From Aquamicrobium zhengzhouense (GTDB lineage: Bacteria > Pseudomonadota > Alphaproteobacteria > Rhizobiales > Rhizobiaceae): a stretch of DNA of 64,000 nt. The translations under genes and the position numbers were made by a program. The DNA lies in assembly GCF_016124105.1 (NCBI RefSeq), contig NZ_JADGMQ010000014.1, positions 1 to 64,000 of the forward strand. The letters run 5' to 3'. This document shows, piece after piece, positions 10,250 to 23,925 of the stretch; the first letter of the stretch is position 1, and the number at the start of each line of letters is the position of its first letter. A model generated the notes under the pieces. It worked only from the letters and a program-made list of their open reading frames with translations. It was not told the DNA's origin and made no database searches.

Positions 10250-11125
10250 ATGGCTTCACTGAAAGAACTTCGCAACCGCATCGCCTCCGTTAAGGCAACG
10301 CAGAAGATCACCAAGGCGATGCAGATGGTCGCCGCGGCGAAGCTGCGTCGCGCCCAAGAGGCTGCGGAAGCCGCTCGCCCATATTCCGAGCGAATGGCTG
10401 CGGTGATGGCCAATATTGGCAAGGTCGTTGATCCGGCTGATGCCCCGGTGCTCATGACCGGCACAGGCAAGAGCGACGTTCATCTGCTGATCGTCGCCAC
10501 TGCCGAGCGCGGCCTTTGCGGTGGTTTCAACTCGCAGATCGCGCGTTTTGCGCGCGATCACGCTCGTGAGCTGATTGCTCAGGGCAAGACGGTGAAGATC
10601 ATCACTGTCGGCAAGAAGGGTTATGACATTCTGCGTCGTGACTTCGCCGACAAGATCATCGATCGTATCGAACTGCGTGACGTCAAGCAGGTTGGTTTTG
10701 CCAATGCTGACGCGATCGCTCGCAAGGTGATCTCGCTCTTCAATGAAGGCGAGTTTGACGTTGCGACGTTGTTCTATTCGCAGTTCAAGTCAGTGATCAG
10801 CCAGATCCCGACGGCGCAGCAGCTCATTCCGGCTGCCGCTCCAGAGGCAGCGCAGGACGCGGGTGAAACCGCGATCTACGAGTATGAGCCGGATGCCGGT
10901 GAAATCCTTTCGGATCTGATCCCGCGCAACATTTCGGTGCAGGTCTTCAGCGCGCTGCTTGAAAATGCGGCCGGTGAGATGGGCGCCAAGATGTCGGCCA
11001 TGGACAATGCGACGCGCAATGCGGGCGACATGATCAACAAGCTGTCGATCACGTACAACCGCCAGCGTCAGGCGAAGATCACCACCGAACTGATCGAAAT
11101 CATCGCGGGTGCGGAAGCGCTCTAG
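10250..11125 (+). CDS. atpG: ATP synthase F1 subunit gamma
   Basis: The central rotor shaft of F1, 291 residues. The N-terminal helix [36 protein letters not shown] and the C-terminal signature [25 protein letters not shown], which contacts the catalytic sites, are both intact. AAAGGAACAGGGG lies before the ATG. A strong hairpin separates it from atpD. Confidence 0.98.
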   Translation: MASLKELRNRIASVKATQKITKAMQMVAAAKLRRAQEAAEAARPYSERMAAVMANIGKVVDPADAPVLMTGTGKSDVHLLIVATAERGLCGGFNSQIARFARDHARELIAQGKTVKIITVGKKGYDILRRDFADKIIDRIELRDVKQVGFANADAIARKVISLFNEGEFDVATLFYSQFKSVISQIPTAQQLIPAAAPEAAQDAGETAIYEYEPDAGEILSDLIPRNISVQVFSALLENAAGEMGAKMSAMDNATRNAGDMINKLSITYNRQRQAKITTELIEIIAGAEAL

Positions 11126-12658
<1,533 letters not shown>

Positions 12659-12675
12659 CAAGGGAGTAGTGGCCA

Positions 12676-12698
12676 GCGGATGCCTCTCCGGCATCCGC
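12676..12698 (+). promoter_or_regulatory. Intercistronic hairpin between atpD and atpC
   Basis: A perfect 9-base stem (GCGGATGCC / GGCATCCGC) with a 5-base loop in the 55-base gap between atpD and atpC. It begins 18 bases after the atpD stop and ends 15 bases before the atpC ATG. No T-run follows, so it is better read as an mRNA stability or attenuation element than as a full terminator. Confidence 0.6.
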
Positions 12699-12713
12699 CG
12701 CTGCTAGGATTTC

Positions 12714-13118
12714 ATGGCTGAAGCCTTCAAGTTTGAACTGGTCTCGCCCGAGCGCCTGCTCGTTTCCGACATGGTCGAAGCTGTCACCATTCCGGCGACG
12801 GAAGGCGAGATGACGGTCATGGCCAAGCACGCTCCGGTCATGACCACGGTCAAGCCGGGCGTTGTCACGGTTAAGCAGGCATCGGGCGGCGAGACGCGTT
12901 TCGTCGTGTTCGGTGGTTTTGCGGATATCGTCCCGGAAGGCTGCACTCTGCTGGCAGAGTCGGCTGTTGCGGTGAACGAGCTCGATCGCGAAGATCTCGC
13001 TCGCCGCATTCAGGACGCCAAGGAAGACATTGTAGACGCCAAGGATGACGCTTCGCGCACCAAGGCAGAGCAGTTGCTTGCGCAGCTCAACACGCTGCAG
13101 AGCGCACTTGCTGCCTGA
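12714..13118 (+). CDS. atpC: ATP synthase F1 subunit epsilon
   Basis: The 134-residue epsilon subunit binds gamma and inhibits ATP hydrolysis. The N-terminal beta sandwich (FKFELVSPERLLVSDMVEAVTIPATEGEMTVMAKHAPVMTTVKPG) is complete, followed by the C-terminal helical hairpin from about residue 85. It is the last gene of the operon and is followed by a strong terminator 20 bases after the stop. Confidence 0.96.
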   Translation: MAEAFKFELVSPERLLVSDMVEAVTIPATEGEMTVMAKHAPVMTTVKPGVVTVKQASGGETRFVVFGGFADIVPEGCTLLAESAVAVNELDREDLARRIQDAKEDIVDAKDDASRTKAEQLLAQLNTLQSALAA

Positions 13119-13138
13119 AGTCTGACCCGAATGAATTG

Positions 13139-13168
13139 AAAAAAGGCCGGCTTATGCTGGCCTTTTTT
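13139..13168 (+). terminator. Intrinsic terminator of the atp operon (bidirectional)
   Basis: A-run, stem GGCCGGC / GCTGGCC with loop TTAT, then six Ts. The A-run on one side and T-run on the other let it work in both directions, serving atpC and the convergent rppH. Confidence 0.92.
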
Positions 13169-13190
13169 ATTTCCGGATGGCTCGGGGCGG

Positions 13191-13715
13191 TCATGGCGCG
13201 AGGTGGCGAAAGGTTGCGACGACTTCTTCGTAGACCGGGCGCTTGAAGGCAACGATGATATCGGGAAGGGTTTCCATCGGCCGCCATTCCCAACGGTCGA
13301 ACTCAGGCTCGTGGCCTCCGGGGGGCGGGTTGATCGCAATCTCCGCTTCGTCGCCCTCAAATCGAAATGCGTACCATTTCTGAGCCTGTCCCCGGTACTT
13401 TCCCTTAAAGGCAACGCCGATGAGTTCCGGAGGAAGGTCGTACTTGATCCAGTCGGGTGCTTCCTGGAGCAGGCTTACTGAACGCATGCCCGTTTCTTCG
13501 TAGAGTTCTCGCAGCGCCGCTGCATAGGCGTCTTCACCCTTGTCGATCCCGCCCTGTGGCATTTGCCATAGCTTATCGGTGCCGTCGATCTCGCTCTCGA
13601 AAAGAGGGATCCTGTGCCCCGTCCAGACGAGACCGGCCCTATTCAGGACCATGACCCCGACGCACAGGCGGTAGGGGAGGGTTTCAGGATCGACCAGTGG
13701 TCGGATATCAGTCAT
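13191..13715 (-). CDS. rppH: RNA pyrophosphohydrolase (Nudix hydrolase)
   Basis: RppH removes pyrophosphate from the 5' end of mRNAs and starts their decay. The Nudix box is complete: [23 protein letters not shown], with the metal-binding REL-YEE core. [22 protein letters not shown] and the C-terminal [10 protein letters not shown] match the family. From ATG 13715 it is 174 residues; an alternative GTG at 13724 overlaps the preceding stop but has no clear ribosome binding site. Last gene of the envC-ctpA-deacetylase-rppH set. Confidence 0.93.
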   Translation of the reverse strand: MTDIRPLVDPETLPYRLCVGVMVLNRAGLVWTGHRIPLFESEIDGTDKLWQMPQGGIDKGEDAYAAALRELYEETGMRSVSLLQEAPDWIKYDLPPELIGVAFKGKYRGQAQKWYAFRFEGDEAEIAINPPPGGHEPEFDRWEWRPMETLPDIIVAFKRPVYEEVVATFRHLAP

Positions 13716-13720
13716 TTGGT

Positions 13721-14887
13721 TCACTCGGATTGAGGATCGTGGGCGAGGGCGGAGACCGGCACGATCTCAACGCCTCGGCGTTGAGCTTCCTGCACCCAGC
13801 GGGTGACAGCGTCAACCGTGGTGCCAAACGCTGAACCAACAGCAATCGCGTGGCCCTGCGCGCGGGCGGTGCGCTCGGCGTCGTCCAAACGGCGAAGGAC
13901 GGCCGGTTCGTCACGATCCGTGTCAATCGTCAAATCGGCTGTTGCATAAGGGACGCGCGCGCTTCGGCTAAGTTCCGGAGCCAGGCTACGCGCGGATGAT
14001 CCATCGTCGAGATATAACAGACCCCGATTGCCAAGCTCCGCAAAAAATGGGCCGGCCACCTCACGGTCGGTGAGAAACCGTCCTCCCATATAATTCATGA
14101 TGCCGGTGTAGTTTGTGATCCGGCCCAGCGTCGCATAAAGGCGATCACGGTTCTCCGAGGGGGCAGCGTCGACGGTCAGGGTGTTGCGGCCGGGATCTAT
14201 CTGCGGATAATCGAACGGCTCCAGTGGCACCTGGAGGACGATTTCGTGGCCCTTTTGCCGCGCACTCTGCATCCATCTGTCGAGGCTGTTGCCGCCACTG
14301 GCAAAAGCCAGGGTAATTTGGGGCGGGAGCTTTGCAATCGCTTCCTGGGTGCCGGTTTGCGAGACGCCGAGGCCGCCAATGATGATGGCCACACGCGCTC
14401 CGCGGGCACCTGACCAGGGTCTTGCATAAACCTCGAAAGGACGGCGTCCATCCTCTGCGCGGATCGGCAGCAAGCCATGTTCGCTCTCTTCGACCAGGCC
14501 GCGTTCCGGCAAATGCGCCACACGAAGGTCCTGGCCGGTGCGGGCGGTAGGGTCGCGAACCACGATAGCGCCTTGATTGCTTGTCGCTTGCGGGACCCGA
14601 ATGATCGCAGGATCCGGTGCGCTCTGCGCAGACGGGTAGGCGGCGGGTAGCTCGCTCTGCCGCGGCGCTGTCGGCGCAGCAGATGCTGCGGTGTCGACAG
14701 GCTCCGGCATCCGGTAGGGACGCTCGCGAATGGCAATCAAGGTCGAGGAGATGATCAGAAATGCGGCAACGAGGCTGATAAAAGCTTGCTGAAGGCCGAA
14801 GCGGAACCCCGAAGAGGGCCGGCGGCCACGCTGTTCGGGCAGGCCAAGTGGTTTGTCGATTTCTCGTTGCGTACGTTGCTCGTTCAC
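13721..14887 (-). CDS. Divergent polysaccharide deacetylase family protein
   Basis: A 388-residue envelope protein. It has one predicted membrane anchor at about 30-52 ([22 protein letters not shown]), a Pro/Ala/Ser-rich linker, and a C-terminal domain of the YibQ-like divergent polysaccharide deacetylase family ([31 protein letters not shown] ... [15 protein letters not shown] ... [13 protein letters not shown]). The start is a GTG at 14887. It lies downstream of envC and ctpA on the same strand, an order often seen in alphaproteobacteria, which suggests a role in peptidoglycan or division. Enzymatic activity is unproven for the family. Confidence 0.88.
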   Translation of the reverse strand: MNEQRTQREIDKPLGLPEQRGRRPSSGFRFGLQQAFISLVAAFLIISSTLIAIRERPYRMPEPVDTAASAAPTAPRQSELPAAYPSAQSAPDPAIIRVPQATSNQGAIVVRDPTARTGQDLRVAHLPERGLVEESEHGLLPIRAEDGRRPFEVYARPWSGARGARVAIIIGGLGVSQTGTQEAIAKLPPQITLAFASGGNSLDRWMQSARQKGHEIVLQVPLEPFDYPQIDPGRNTLTVDAAPSENRDRLYATLGRITNYTGIMNYMGGRFLTDREVAGPFFAELGNRGLLYLDDGSSARSLAPELSRSARVPYATADLTIDTDRDEPAVLRRLDDAERTARAQGHAIAVGSAFGTTVDAVTRWVQEAQRRGVEIVPVSALAHDPQSE

Positions 14888-14994
14888 GTGGTTGCGCAGC
14901 CCTTGGCAAGGTCGATTCGCAAGTCCGCGCCGGAAGCCATCAAGACACCGGCGCGGGGCAAACTCAACGCGGTCAGAAAGACCGGGTTACGCAA

Positions 14995-16320
14995 TTACTG
15001 TTCGAGGACCGCATGGTCCGGGTTAGGCGGGAACGCGGCGTGGCTCTCGACGCCCCTCAGAAGATCGTAGGCGTATTTGAGTTGGACGTCGTCCTTGGCG
15101 TCAGCCGGGACATAAGCGGCCGAGCCTGAACCCTCGTCACTCTCTTCCTGACCCTTGATGTGGCCACGAAGCTCCGATTCGCCACGCGATACGTCGCGCC
15201 CGAGGAGATCCTCTGGAAGAGGCTGCTCGACCTTGATATCCGGCGAGATGCCCTTGCCCTGAATCGAGGTCCCCGACGGGGTGTAATAGAGAGCCGTTGT
15301 CAGGCGCAGCGCTCCATTTTCCGCCAGCGGGATAATGGTCTGGACCGAGCCCTTGCCGAAGGACTGGGTGCCGACAACCGTCGCACGGCGATGATCCTGC
15401 AACGCTCCGGCAACAATCTCCGATGCGCTCGCAGAGCCGCCATTGACGAGGACGATCAGCGGCTTTCCGTCGATCGCGTCACCAGTGCGGGCATCGAAGC
15501 GCGTGATGTTCTTTGGATCACGGCCGCGGGTCGAGACAATCTCGCCGCGCTCGAGGAACGTGTCGCTAACACTGACCGCCTGATCAAGAAGACCGCCGGG
15601 ATTGAGCCGCAGGTCGAGCACATAGCCCTTCAGCTTGTCGTCAGGGATCTGCTTCTTGATGTCGGCGATCGCGTTTTGCAGATCGTCGTAGGTCTTCTCG
15701 GTGAAGGAATTGATCTTCAGGTAGCCGATATCTTCCTCAACGCGATGGCGAACCGCGCGGACCTTGATGATGTCGCGAACGATCGTGATCTTGAGCGGCT
15801 CAGTTGCGCCCTCGCGCAGGATGGTCAATTCGATCGGTGTCTTGACCGCACCGCGCATCTTGTCGACGGCGTCCGAGAGCGTCATGCCACGAACTTCATC
15901 TCCGTCGATCTCGGCGATGAGGTCGCCTGCAAGAACGCCCGCGCGCGCGGCGGGCGTATCTTCAATCGGTGCGATGACTTTGACGAGTTCGTTCTCCATC
16001 GTCACCTCGATGCCAAGCCCGCCAAACTCGCCACGTGTCTGCACACGCATGTCCTTGGCAGCATCGGGATTGAGGTAGGATGAGTGCGGGTCGAGCGAGG
16101 TCAGCATGCCCTGGATCGCACTTTCGACCAGCTTCTGATCCTCAGGCGGGGTCACATACTGAGCGCGAACGCGTTCGAAGATGTCGCCAAATATCGCCAG
16201 TTGGCGATAGGTGTCCGATCCCGCCGCATTCGCCATGGTTCCGCCGGCGCCGTGAATAAGGCTGACGGCGGAGGCGCCCATCAGCGCACCGGCACATAGA
16301 AGCGACAACTTACGTACCAT
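14995..16320 (-). CDS. ctpA: S41 family carboxy-terminal processing protease
   Basis: A periplasmic serine protease of the tail-specific type, 441 residues. It has an N-terminal signal (VRKLSLLCAGALMGASAVSLIHGAGG), a PDZ domain (GGLGIEVTMENELVKVIAPIEDTPAARAGVLAGDLI) and an S41 core with the Ser in NGGSASASEIVAGAL and the Lys in TQSFGKGSVQ. The catalytic dyad is intact. The ATG at 16320 has GGAAGGACAGAGA upstream and overlaps the end of envC by 11 bases, so the pair is coupled. Such proteases process envelope and cell-wall enzymes. Confidence 0.95.
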   Translation of the reverse strand: MVRKLSLLCAGALMGASAVSLIHGAGGTMANAAGSDTYRQLAIFGDIFERVRAQYVTPPEDQKLVESAIQGMLTSLDPHSSYLNPDAAKDMRVQTRGEFGGLGIEVTMENELVKVIAPIEDTPAARAGVLAGDLIAEIDGDEVRGMTLSDAVDKMRGAVKTPIELTILREGATEPLKITIVRDIIKVRAVRHRVEEDIGYLKINSFTEKTYDDLQNAIADIKKQIPDDKLKGYVLDLRLNPGGLLDQAVSVSDTFLERGEIVSTRGRDPKNITRFDARTGDAIDGKPLIVLVNGGSASASEIVAGALQDHRRATVVGTQSFGKGSVQTIIPLAENGALRLTTALYYTPSGTSIQGKGISPDIKVEQPLPEDLLGRDVSRGESELRGHIKGQEESDEGSGSAAYVPADAKDDVQLKYAYDLLRGVESHAAFPPNPDHAVLEQ

Positions 16321-17626
16321 TCTCTGTCCTTCCAACAGTGCTCTCCGCCCACCATGGGGCCGGATCAACGGGTTTTCCATCCTTACGGAACTCTACGTAA
16401 AGCTCCGGACCGGAATCAGCTCCTCCGAAGGCGACAGCGCTTGCGACGCGTGTCTCCCCCATCATTCCAACAGGCTCGCCCGCGAGGACGGACTGGCCCG
16501 GAACCACGCTGATTCGACCCATTCCCGCCAGAACCACATGATAGCCGTCGCCGGCATTGAGGATCAAGAGTTGTCCATAGGAACGGAACGGGCCAGCATA
16601 AAGAACAGAGCCGTTAACCGGTGCGGTTACGATTGCTGTCGAATGTGTCGCAAGCATGTCGCCCTGCAATGTTCCGCCACTTCCGTCCGCCTGACCGAAA
16701 CGGCGATCGACCCGACCTGCGACCGGCAGGTTAACCTGTCCGGTGAGTGCGGAAAATGGCGCTCTGGGTGTGGGCAAATTCTGGCCCGGGGCGCTCCAGC
16801 GGCCCGCTTCCGGTTCCGCAGGGGCCTCGTTTTGCTGCTCCTGCCGGGCCGCGATCTCGATTTCACCCTCGATTGCATCGATCAGTTCCCGCAGGGAGAC
16901 TGCCTGGGAGCCGAGTTCCTCAATGCGAGCCTTTTCAGCGAGCAAGTTGTTCTCGGACGCTTCTTGAAGTTTTTGCTTCTCCTCAAGAAGAAGTGATAGG
17001 CGCTCTTTCTCGGCGGCCTGTTCGGCTACCGTAGCCAGCAGCCTCTTGCGCTCGCTGTTGATCGAGGCAACGAGACGAGCAAGTTCTTCCAGATCTCCGA
17101 TGAGGATCTCTGTCTCGCCTCGCAGTTCCGGCACCACAGCTGCGAGAAGGATGGAGCTGCGAACTGATGCGAGGGCATCTTCCGGTCGCACGAGAATAGC
17201 TGGTGGCGGATTGAGTCCCATCCGCTGCAGCGCGCCCAGGACTTCCGCCAGAACGCCGCGCCGCTCGCGAAGCGTCTCGCGAAGCCCTGCCTCCTGCATC
17301 TGCAGAACGTCGATCTTCGCCGCAATGTCATCCGCTTCGGTCGACAGCTTGCGCTCGGTCTTGGCTGCCTGGACGAGGGCGGCGCTGATGGACGCGTGAT
17401 CCTTGCGTATAGCGGCGATTTCTTCGGCGATCTCTGCGACGCGCTCTTCCGAGATGGTCAGTTCACGGGTGATACGGGCATATTCTTCGCCAGTGGAAGC
17501 GCGCCTTGCTTCAAGATCCGTGGCAGGCACAGCGCTCGCGTTTTCGGCGAGTGCCATCGACACGCCGGCCCAAGGGGTGAGCGTGAGCGATGCCGCCAGT
17601 AGCAATAGCTGTGACCTTCGTTTCAT
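16310..17626 (-). CDS. envC: EnvC-like murein hydrolase activator
   Basis: A 438-residue periplasmic protein with a signal peptide ending MALAENA, a long coiled coil (about 35-250; many E, A, R, L), and a C-terminal LytM/M23-type domain (VDRRFGQADGSGGTLQGDMLATHSTAIVTAPVNGSVLYAGPFRSYGQLLILNAGDGYHVVLAGMGRI). The zinc ligands of active M23 peptidases (HxxxD and HxH) are not seen, as in EnvC, which activates amidases at the division site instead of cutting peptidoglycan itself. It is upstream of ctpA and downstream of rlmH. Confidence 0.9.
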   Translation of the reverse strand: MKRRSQLLLLAASLTLTPWAGVSMALAENASAVPATDLEARRASTGEEYARITRELTISEERVAEIAEEIAAIRKDHASISAALVQAAKTERKLSTEADDIAAKIDVLQMQEAGLRETLRERRGVLAEVLGALQRMGLNPPPAILVRPEDALASVRSSILLAAVVPELRGETEILIGDLEELARLVASINSERKRLLATVAEQAAEKERLSLLLEEKQKLQEASENNLLAEKARIEELGSQAVSLRELIDAIEGEIEIAARQEQQNEAPAEPEAGRWSAPGQNLPTPRAPFSALTGQVNLPVAGRVDRRFGQADGSGGTLQGDMLATHSTAIVTAPVNGSVLYAGPFRSYGQLLILNAGDGYHVVLAGMGRISVVPGQSVLAGEPVGMMGETRVASAVAFGGADSGPELYVEFRKDGKPVDPAPWWAESTVGRTENGT

Positions 17627-17710
17627 AGTCTGCGCGCGCTTTGTCCTGCTCGGAAACTAGGGCTGTTGCGTTAACGAAGCATCAACCATCCGCATTTGCA
17701 GCTTGGAATG

Positions 17711-18190
17711 TCAGCTTCGATGATAGGGATGGCCCGAAAGAATGGTCGCAATGCGGTAAAGCTGTTCGGCCAGCATCACGCGGACGAGCTGATGCGGCCA
17801 GGTCTGAGCGCCGAAGGAAAGAACATAGTCTGCGGATGCACGGCTTTCCGGCGAATGACCATCCGGCCCACCAATGGCGAAAACGAGATGTTTGCGGCCT
17901 GCGTCGCGCAGCGAGGCGACCTTTGCCGCCAGCTCTTCCGAGCTTGGGTTCTTGCCGCGCTCATCGAGCAGGAAAAGAGCAGCATCGCCGCGATGCTGGG
18001 CCAGGCTCGCGGCTTCTTCGCGCTTGCGCTCGTCTGCGCCCCTGGCCCGGCTCTCGGCAATTTCAGATATGCCGGAATAATCCAACCCGATCGCGGGGCC
18101 GGTCTTGGCGAGACGCGCCAGATAACGCTCAGCAAGTTCCCTTTCGGGGCCGGCCTTCATCCGGCCCACGGCGTGAATGCTCAAGCGCAT
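17711..18190 (-). CDS. rlmH: 23S rRNA pseudouridine-1915 N3-methyltransferase RlmH
   Basis: A SPOUT-fold methyltransferase that modifies helix 69 of 23S rRNA using S-adenosylmethionine. From ATG 18190 (MRLSIHAVGRMKAGPE, with GGAGAAGG upstream) it is 159 residues, the normal length. The family motifs FAIGGPDGHSPE and LSFGAQTWPHQLVRVMLAEQLYRI plus the C-terminal HPYHRS are present. A 5-codon extension to 18205 is unlikely. It follows rsfS with a 35-base gap, the usual pairing. Confidence 0.96.
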   Translation of the reverse strand: MRLSIHAVGRMKAGPERELAERYLARLAKTGPAIGLDYSGISEIAESRARGADERKREEAASLAQHRGDAALFLLDERGKNPSSEELAAKVASLRDAGRKHLVFAIGGPDGHSPESRASADYVLSFGAQTWPHQLVRVMLAEQLYRIATILSGHPYHRS

Positions 18191-18225
18191 GTCTGCCTTC
18201 TCCATCCACCCCCGCAGGGGATGCG

Positions 18226-18624
18226 TCAGTGGACGGTGTCGTCCTCAAGATCCGGCGTCTGCCACATCTTTTCGATATTGTAGAATTCCCGGACTTCCGG
18301 ACGGAAGACGTGGACGATGATATCGCCGGCATCGATCAGCACCCAGTCGGCGCTGGCCTGACCTTCCACGCGCGGAAAGCCGAACCCTCCGTCCTTCAAT
18401 GCGGTGATCAGATGTTCGGAGATCGCATTGACGTGACGATTGGAGCGTCCAGACGCGATGACCATATAGTCACCGAGCGTAGACTTTCCCAAAAGGTCGA
18501 TGGTGACGATTTCTTCGGCCTTGGAATCTTCCAGACTGGCAAGGACGAGGTCGAGGGCGCGGGAGATTTCGGCGATGCCGTCAACTCCGGCCGCTGAAGG
18601 CTTGCTATCCGCCTCCTTCTGCAA
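18226..18624 (-). CDS. rsfS: Ribosome silencing factor RsfS
   Basis: RsfS binds protein L14 of the large ribosomal subunit and blocks subunit joining when nutrients are low. The core motif AEEIVTIDLLGKSTLGDYMVIASGRSNRHVNAIS and the C-terminal DWVLIDAGDIIVHVFRPEVREFYNIEKMW are complete. No ATG lies in a suitable position; TTG at 18624 gives 132 residues. A CTG four codons further up has AAAGGAAAG close before it, so the true start may be there. It lies between nadD and rlmH, the standard order. Confidence 0.93.
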   Translation of the reverse strand: MQKEADSKPSAAGVDGIAEISRALDLVLASLEDSKAEEIVTIDLLGKSTLGDYMVIASGRSNRHVNAISEHLITALKDGGFGFPRVEGQASADWVLIDAGDIIVHVFRPEVREFYNIEKMWQTPDLEDDTVH

Positions 18625-18735
18625 TGCTGTTCTCAGTGTCTTTCCTTTCTGACAAGAACAACCTGTAAGGCATCAATGGTGCCCACAGGAAATAGATAGG
18701 CAGAGTCCCGGCTCTGTTTCAAGACCGCCTAAAGG

Positions 18736-19361
18736 CTAGAGCTGGCTGGCTGAACCCTCATTGCGCAGGGCAGTCGAGGAGAGCGAAGATCTCGGGCCGT
18801 GGATGAATGTCCATATGGGCGGCTTATAGCGCGCAAGAGCGGCCGCGTCTCGCTCATTTAAGCGGGCGTGACCGAAGGTCTTGGCCATTTTGGAAGAGAT
18901 GAGCGCAAGGGTGGAGCCCGGCCGATCGATCACTGCAATTGGCACGCTCCTGACAATTTCCTGCCAGTTTTGCCAGCGGTGAAATTGCGCAAGGTTGTCA
19001 GCGCCCATGATCCAGATGAAATCCACACCGGGATTGCGCGCGAGCACCAGCTTGATCGTGTCTGCTGTATAGCGAACCTTGTAACGCGCCTCGAACGCGG
19101 TGACCTTGATGCGCGGCTCTGTGGCGATTTCTTCCGAATGGCGGATTCGTTCGCCTAGGGGGGCAAGAGATTTCCCGGCTTTTAGCGGGTTGCCGGGCGT
19201 TACCATCCACCATAATTGGTCGAGACCAAGCGTGCGCAGGGCAATCTCGGCCACCAGCGCATGACCGGCATGCGGAGGGTTGAACGAGCCGCCGAACAGG
19301 CCGACGCGCATGCCTTTTTCCACATGAGGCATGCGCAGATAAGAGGCGGCCACGTTCTCGC

Positions 19362-19365
<4 letters not shown>
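18736..19365 (-). CDS. nadD: Nicotinate-nucleotide adenylyltransferase
   Basis: Makes nicotinate adenine dinucleotide from nicotinate mononucleotide and ATP, a late step of NAD synthesis. The nucleotidyltransferase motif [14 protein letters not shown] is intact, as are [11 protein letters not shown] and [16 protein letters not shown]; the second motif SSTALR is near the C-terminus. The frame opens with TTG at 19365, overlapping the proA stop. An ATG at 19332 ([11 protein letters not shown]) would also keep all motifs. Homologues often have the few extra residues, so the longer form is given; the start is uncertain. Confidence 0.93.
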
Positions 19366-20640
<1,275 letters not shown>

Positions 20641-20651
<11 letters not shown>

Positions 20652-21789
20652 GATCCACCTCTACTTCCAGTGCCCTTGACGTGACGAGGTCGTCGCGATG
20701 CACCATGGCGGCCCGGGCCTGATGCCCAAGGACGGCCTCAATCTCTGCGGTTTTTAGTCCGGCGATCCTTACGGCATCCGCTGCGTCATAGGCAACAAGG
20801 CCGCGGGCAATCTCGCGCCCGTCCGGAGACAGGATAGCGACAGTATCGCCGCGCGAGAAATTTCCCGATACCAGCGTGACCCCGGCCGGCAGCAGGGACT
20901 TGCCGCGGGCAAGGGCGCGCACGGCGCCTCCATCGACGGTGATGCGTCCTGCCGGATCAAGGTTTCCCGCAATCCAGGACTTGTAGCCGCGAACCGGATG
21001 TGACGAGGCCTGGAACCAGGTCGCGCGCTCGCCCGCGTCGATGGCTGCGAGCGGGTTCATCCGCGATCCAAGGGTGATGACCATGCTGGTACCAGCAATC
21101 GTCGCGATTTTGCCTGCATCGACCTTCGTTCGCATGCCGCCGCGCGAAAGTTCGGAGGCAGCGCCGCCTGCCATCGCCTCGATCTGTGGCGTTATCCGCT
21201 CGACATAGGGGATGAAGTTGGCGTCCGGGTTGTTGGCCGGAGGCGCATCATAAAGGCCGTCTATGTCGGACAGCAGGACGAGAAGATCGGAATTCATCAT
21301 GGTGGCGACACGAGCGGCGAGGCGGTCATTGTCGCCGTAGCGGATTTCCGACGTTGCCACCGTGTCATTTTCGTTGATGACTGGAACTGCCTTCAGCTTC
21401 AGCAAGGTCGAGATCGTCGCGCGTGCATTGAGATAGCGGCGGCGCTCTTCCGTGTCACCAAGCGTGACCAGGATCTGGCCCGACTTTAGTCCGCGCGAGG
21501 AAAGCTCTTCGGACCATGCGCCGGCGAGCGCGATCTGACCCACGGCAGCGGCTGCCTGACTCTCTTCAAGCGGGAGCGATCGTGCGGTCAGCCCAAGGAT
21601 CGTGCGCCCAAGCGCAATTGCACCGGAAGAGACAACCAGAACCTCGGTTCCCTGTGAAGCGAGGGCGGCAATGTCATCGACCATGCCCGACAGCCAGTCA
21701 CGCTTGAGGCCGGTCTTGCGGTCAACAAGCAGCGCCGACCCGATCTTGACGGTGATGCGGCGAAAATCCTTGAGCGATCGGGCAGTCAT
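20641..21789 (-). CDS. proB: Glutamate 5-kinase
   Basis: The first, feedback-controlled step of proline synthesis. The 382-residue protein has the amino-acid kinase domain ([74 protein letters not shown]) and a C-terminal PUA domain from about residue 285 ([35 protein letters not shown]), the arrangement found in E. coli ProB. It lies 86 bases after obgE and overlaps proA. Confidence 0.98.
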
Positions 21790-21875
21790 TGTCAGGTGCT
21801 TTCGTAGTCACATTACGAGATGGGCCAGGGCGCCCCGCCGCGATCTATACGCAGCGCAAGCGGGACCCTCGGCGC

Positions 21876-22958
<1,083 letters not shown>

Positions 22959-23008
22959 CTAAGAACAGTAAGGAATCACGCCGAAAACGGCGCATGAAGG
23001 CGAATGGC

Positions 23009-23872
23009 ATGAAGTGTGTCAGCTATAACATACAGTTTGGCTTCGGCGAGGATGCCAAGTTTGACCTGGAGCGTATCGTCGAGCGACTGCACGGCGCGGA
23101 CCTTATCGCGCTTCAGGAAGTGACGCGCAACAGTCCGCTGAACGGGCACCGCGACCTTGTTGCCGACATTCGCGAGATGCTGCCGGAGTATTTCGCCGTC
23201 TTCGGGCCGAATTTCGAAGCCGAGATCGGGTCGCGTGTCGAGAATGGCAGGGCGATCGATGTGCGGCTGGAATTTGGCAACATGATCCTGTCGAAGACGC
23301 CGATCCTCGTGTCGCGCAACATTCTTCTGCCGCGTACGCGCAGCTACAACAAGGTCAATTTGCAGAGGGGCGCACTGGAGGCGGTAATCGATACCCCGTT
23401 CGGTCCCACCCGCTTCTACTCCGTTCACCTCGACCATCGCGGCACGGACGAACGGTTGCGCCAGATCGATTTCCTGATGGAGCGCCTTGTGAACTACCTT
23501 GTCGAAGGCGGCGGGATTTCGGGTTTCAATGAACTTGGTTTTACCGAGCCGCCGACGCCGGAGGCCTACGTCGTCTTCGGCGATTTCAACATGCTGCCCG
23601 GATCGCGCGAATATGAAGCGGTGACCGGCACGCCGGATCACGAGTTCGGCACGCCGATGGTGGCGCGCTACGCGGTCGATGCCGCGCTGCTGGCTGATGG
23701 AGACACGCGCGCGACCTGCGTCAACCTTGCGGATCCTGCGGATGCCAGCATGCACAAACGGCTCGATTATTGCTTCGTCCATCCATCGCTGGCGGCGCGC
23801 GTAAAGCGGCTGAGCGTCGACTTTGACGCTGTCGGATCCGACCATAAGCCGATCTGGGTTGAACTGGCCTAG
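23009..23872 (+). CDS. Endonuclease/exonuclease/phosphatase family protein
   Basis: A DNase I-fold hydrolase of 287 residues. The conserved blocks are VSYNIQFG (metal site), ALQEV (metal-binding Glu), HLDHRG, GDFNMLPGS and the C-terminal SDHKPIWVEL (catalytic His). Substrates of this family range from DNA to phosphoinositides and phosphodiesters; nothing here identifies the substrate. No signal peptide is seen. ATG at 23009 is chosen because AAGGCGA lies 8 bases before it and the fold starts directly; ATG at 22994 is the alternative. It is divergent from obgE, and its plus orientation interrupts a minus-strand gene block. Confidence 0.88.
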   Translation: MKCVSYNIQFGFGEDAKFDLERIVERLHGADLIALQEVTRNSPLNGHRDLVADIREMLPEYFAVFGPNFEAEIGSRVENGRAIDVRLEFGNMILSKTPILVSRNILLPRTRSYNKVNLQRGALEAVIDTPFGPTRFYSVHLDHRGTDERLRQIDFLMERLVNYLVEGGGISGFNELGFTEPPTPEAYVVFGDFNMLPGSREYEAVTGTPDHEFGTPMVARYAVDAALLADGDTRATCVNLADPADASMHKRLDYCFVHPSLAARVKRLSVDFDAVGSDHKPIWVELA

Positions 23873-23925
23873 ATCGCGGACCTGACCCAAAGCCGCTTCA
23901 CGCGGTTGATGGAATTGGGTGACAC

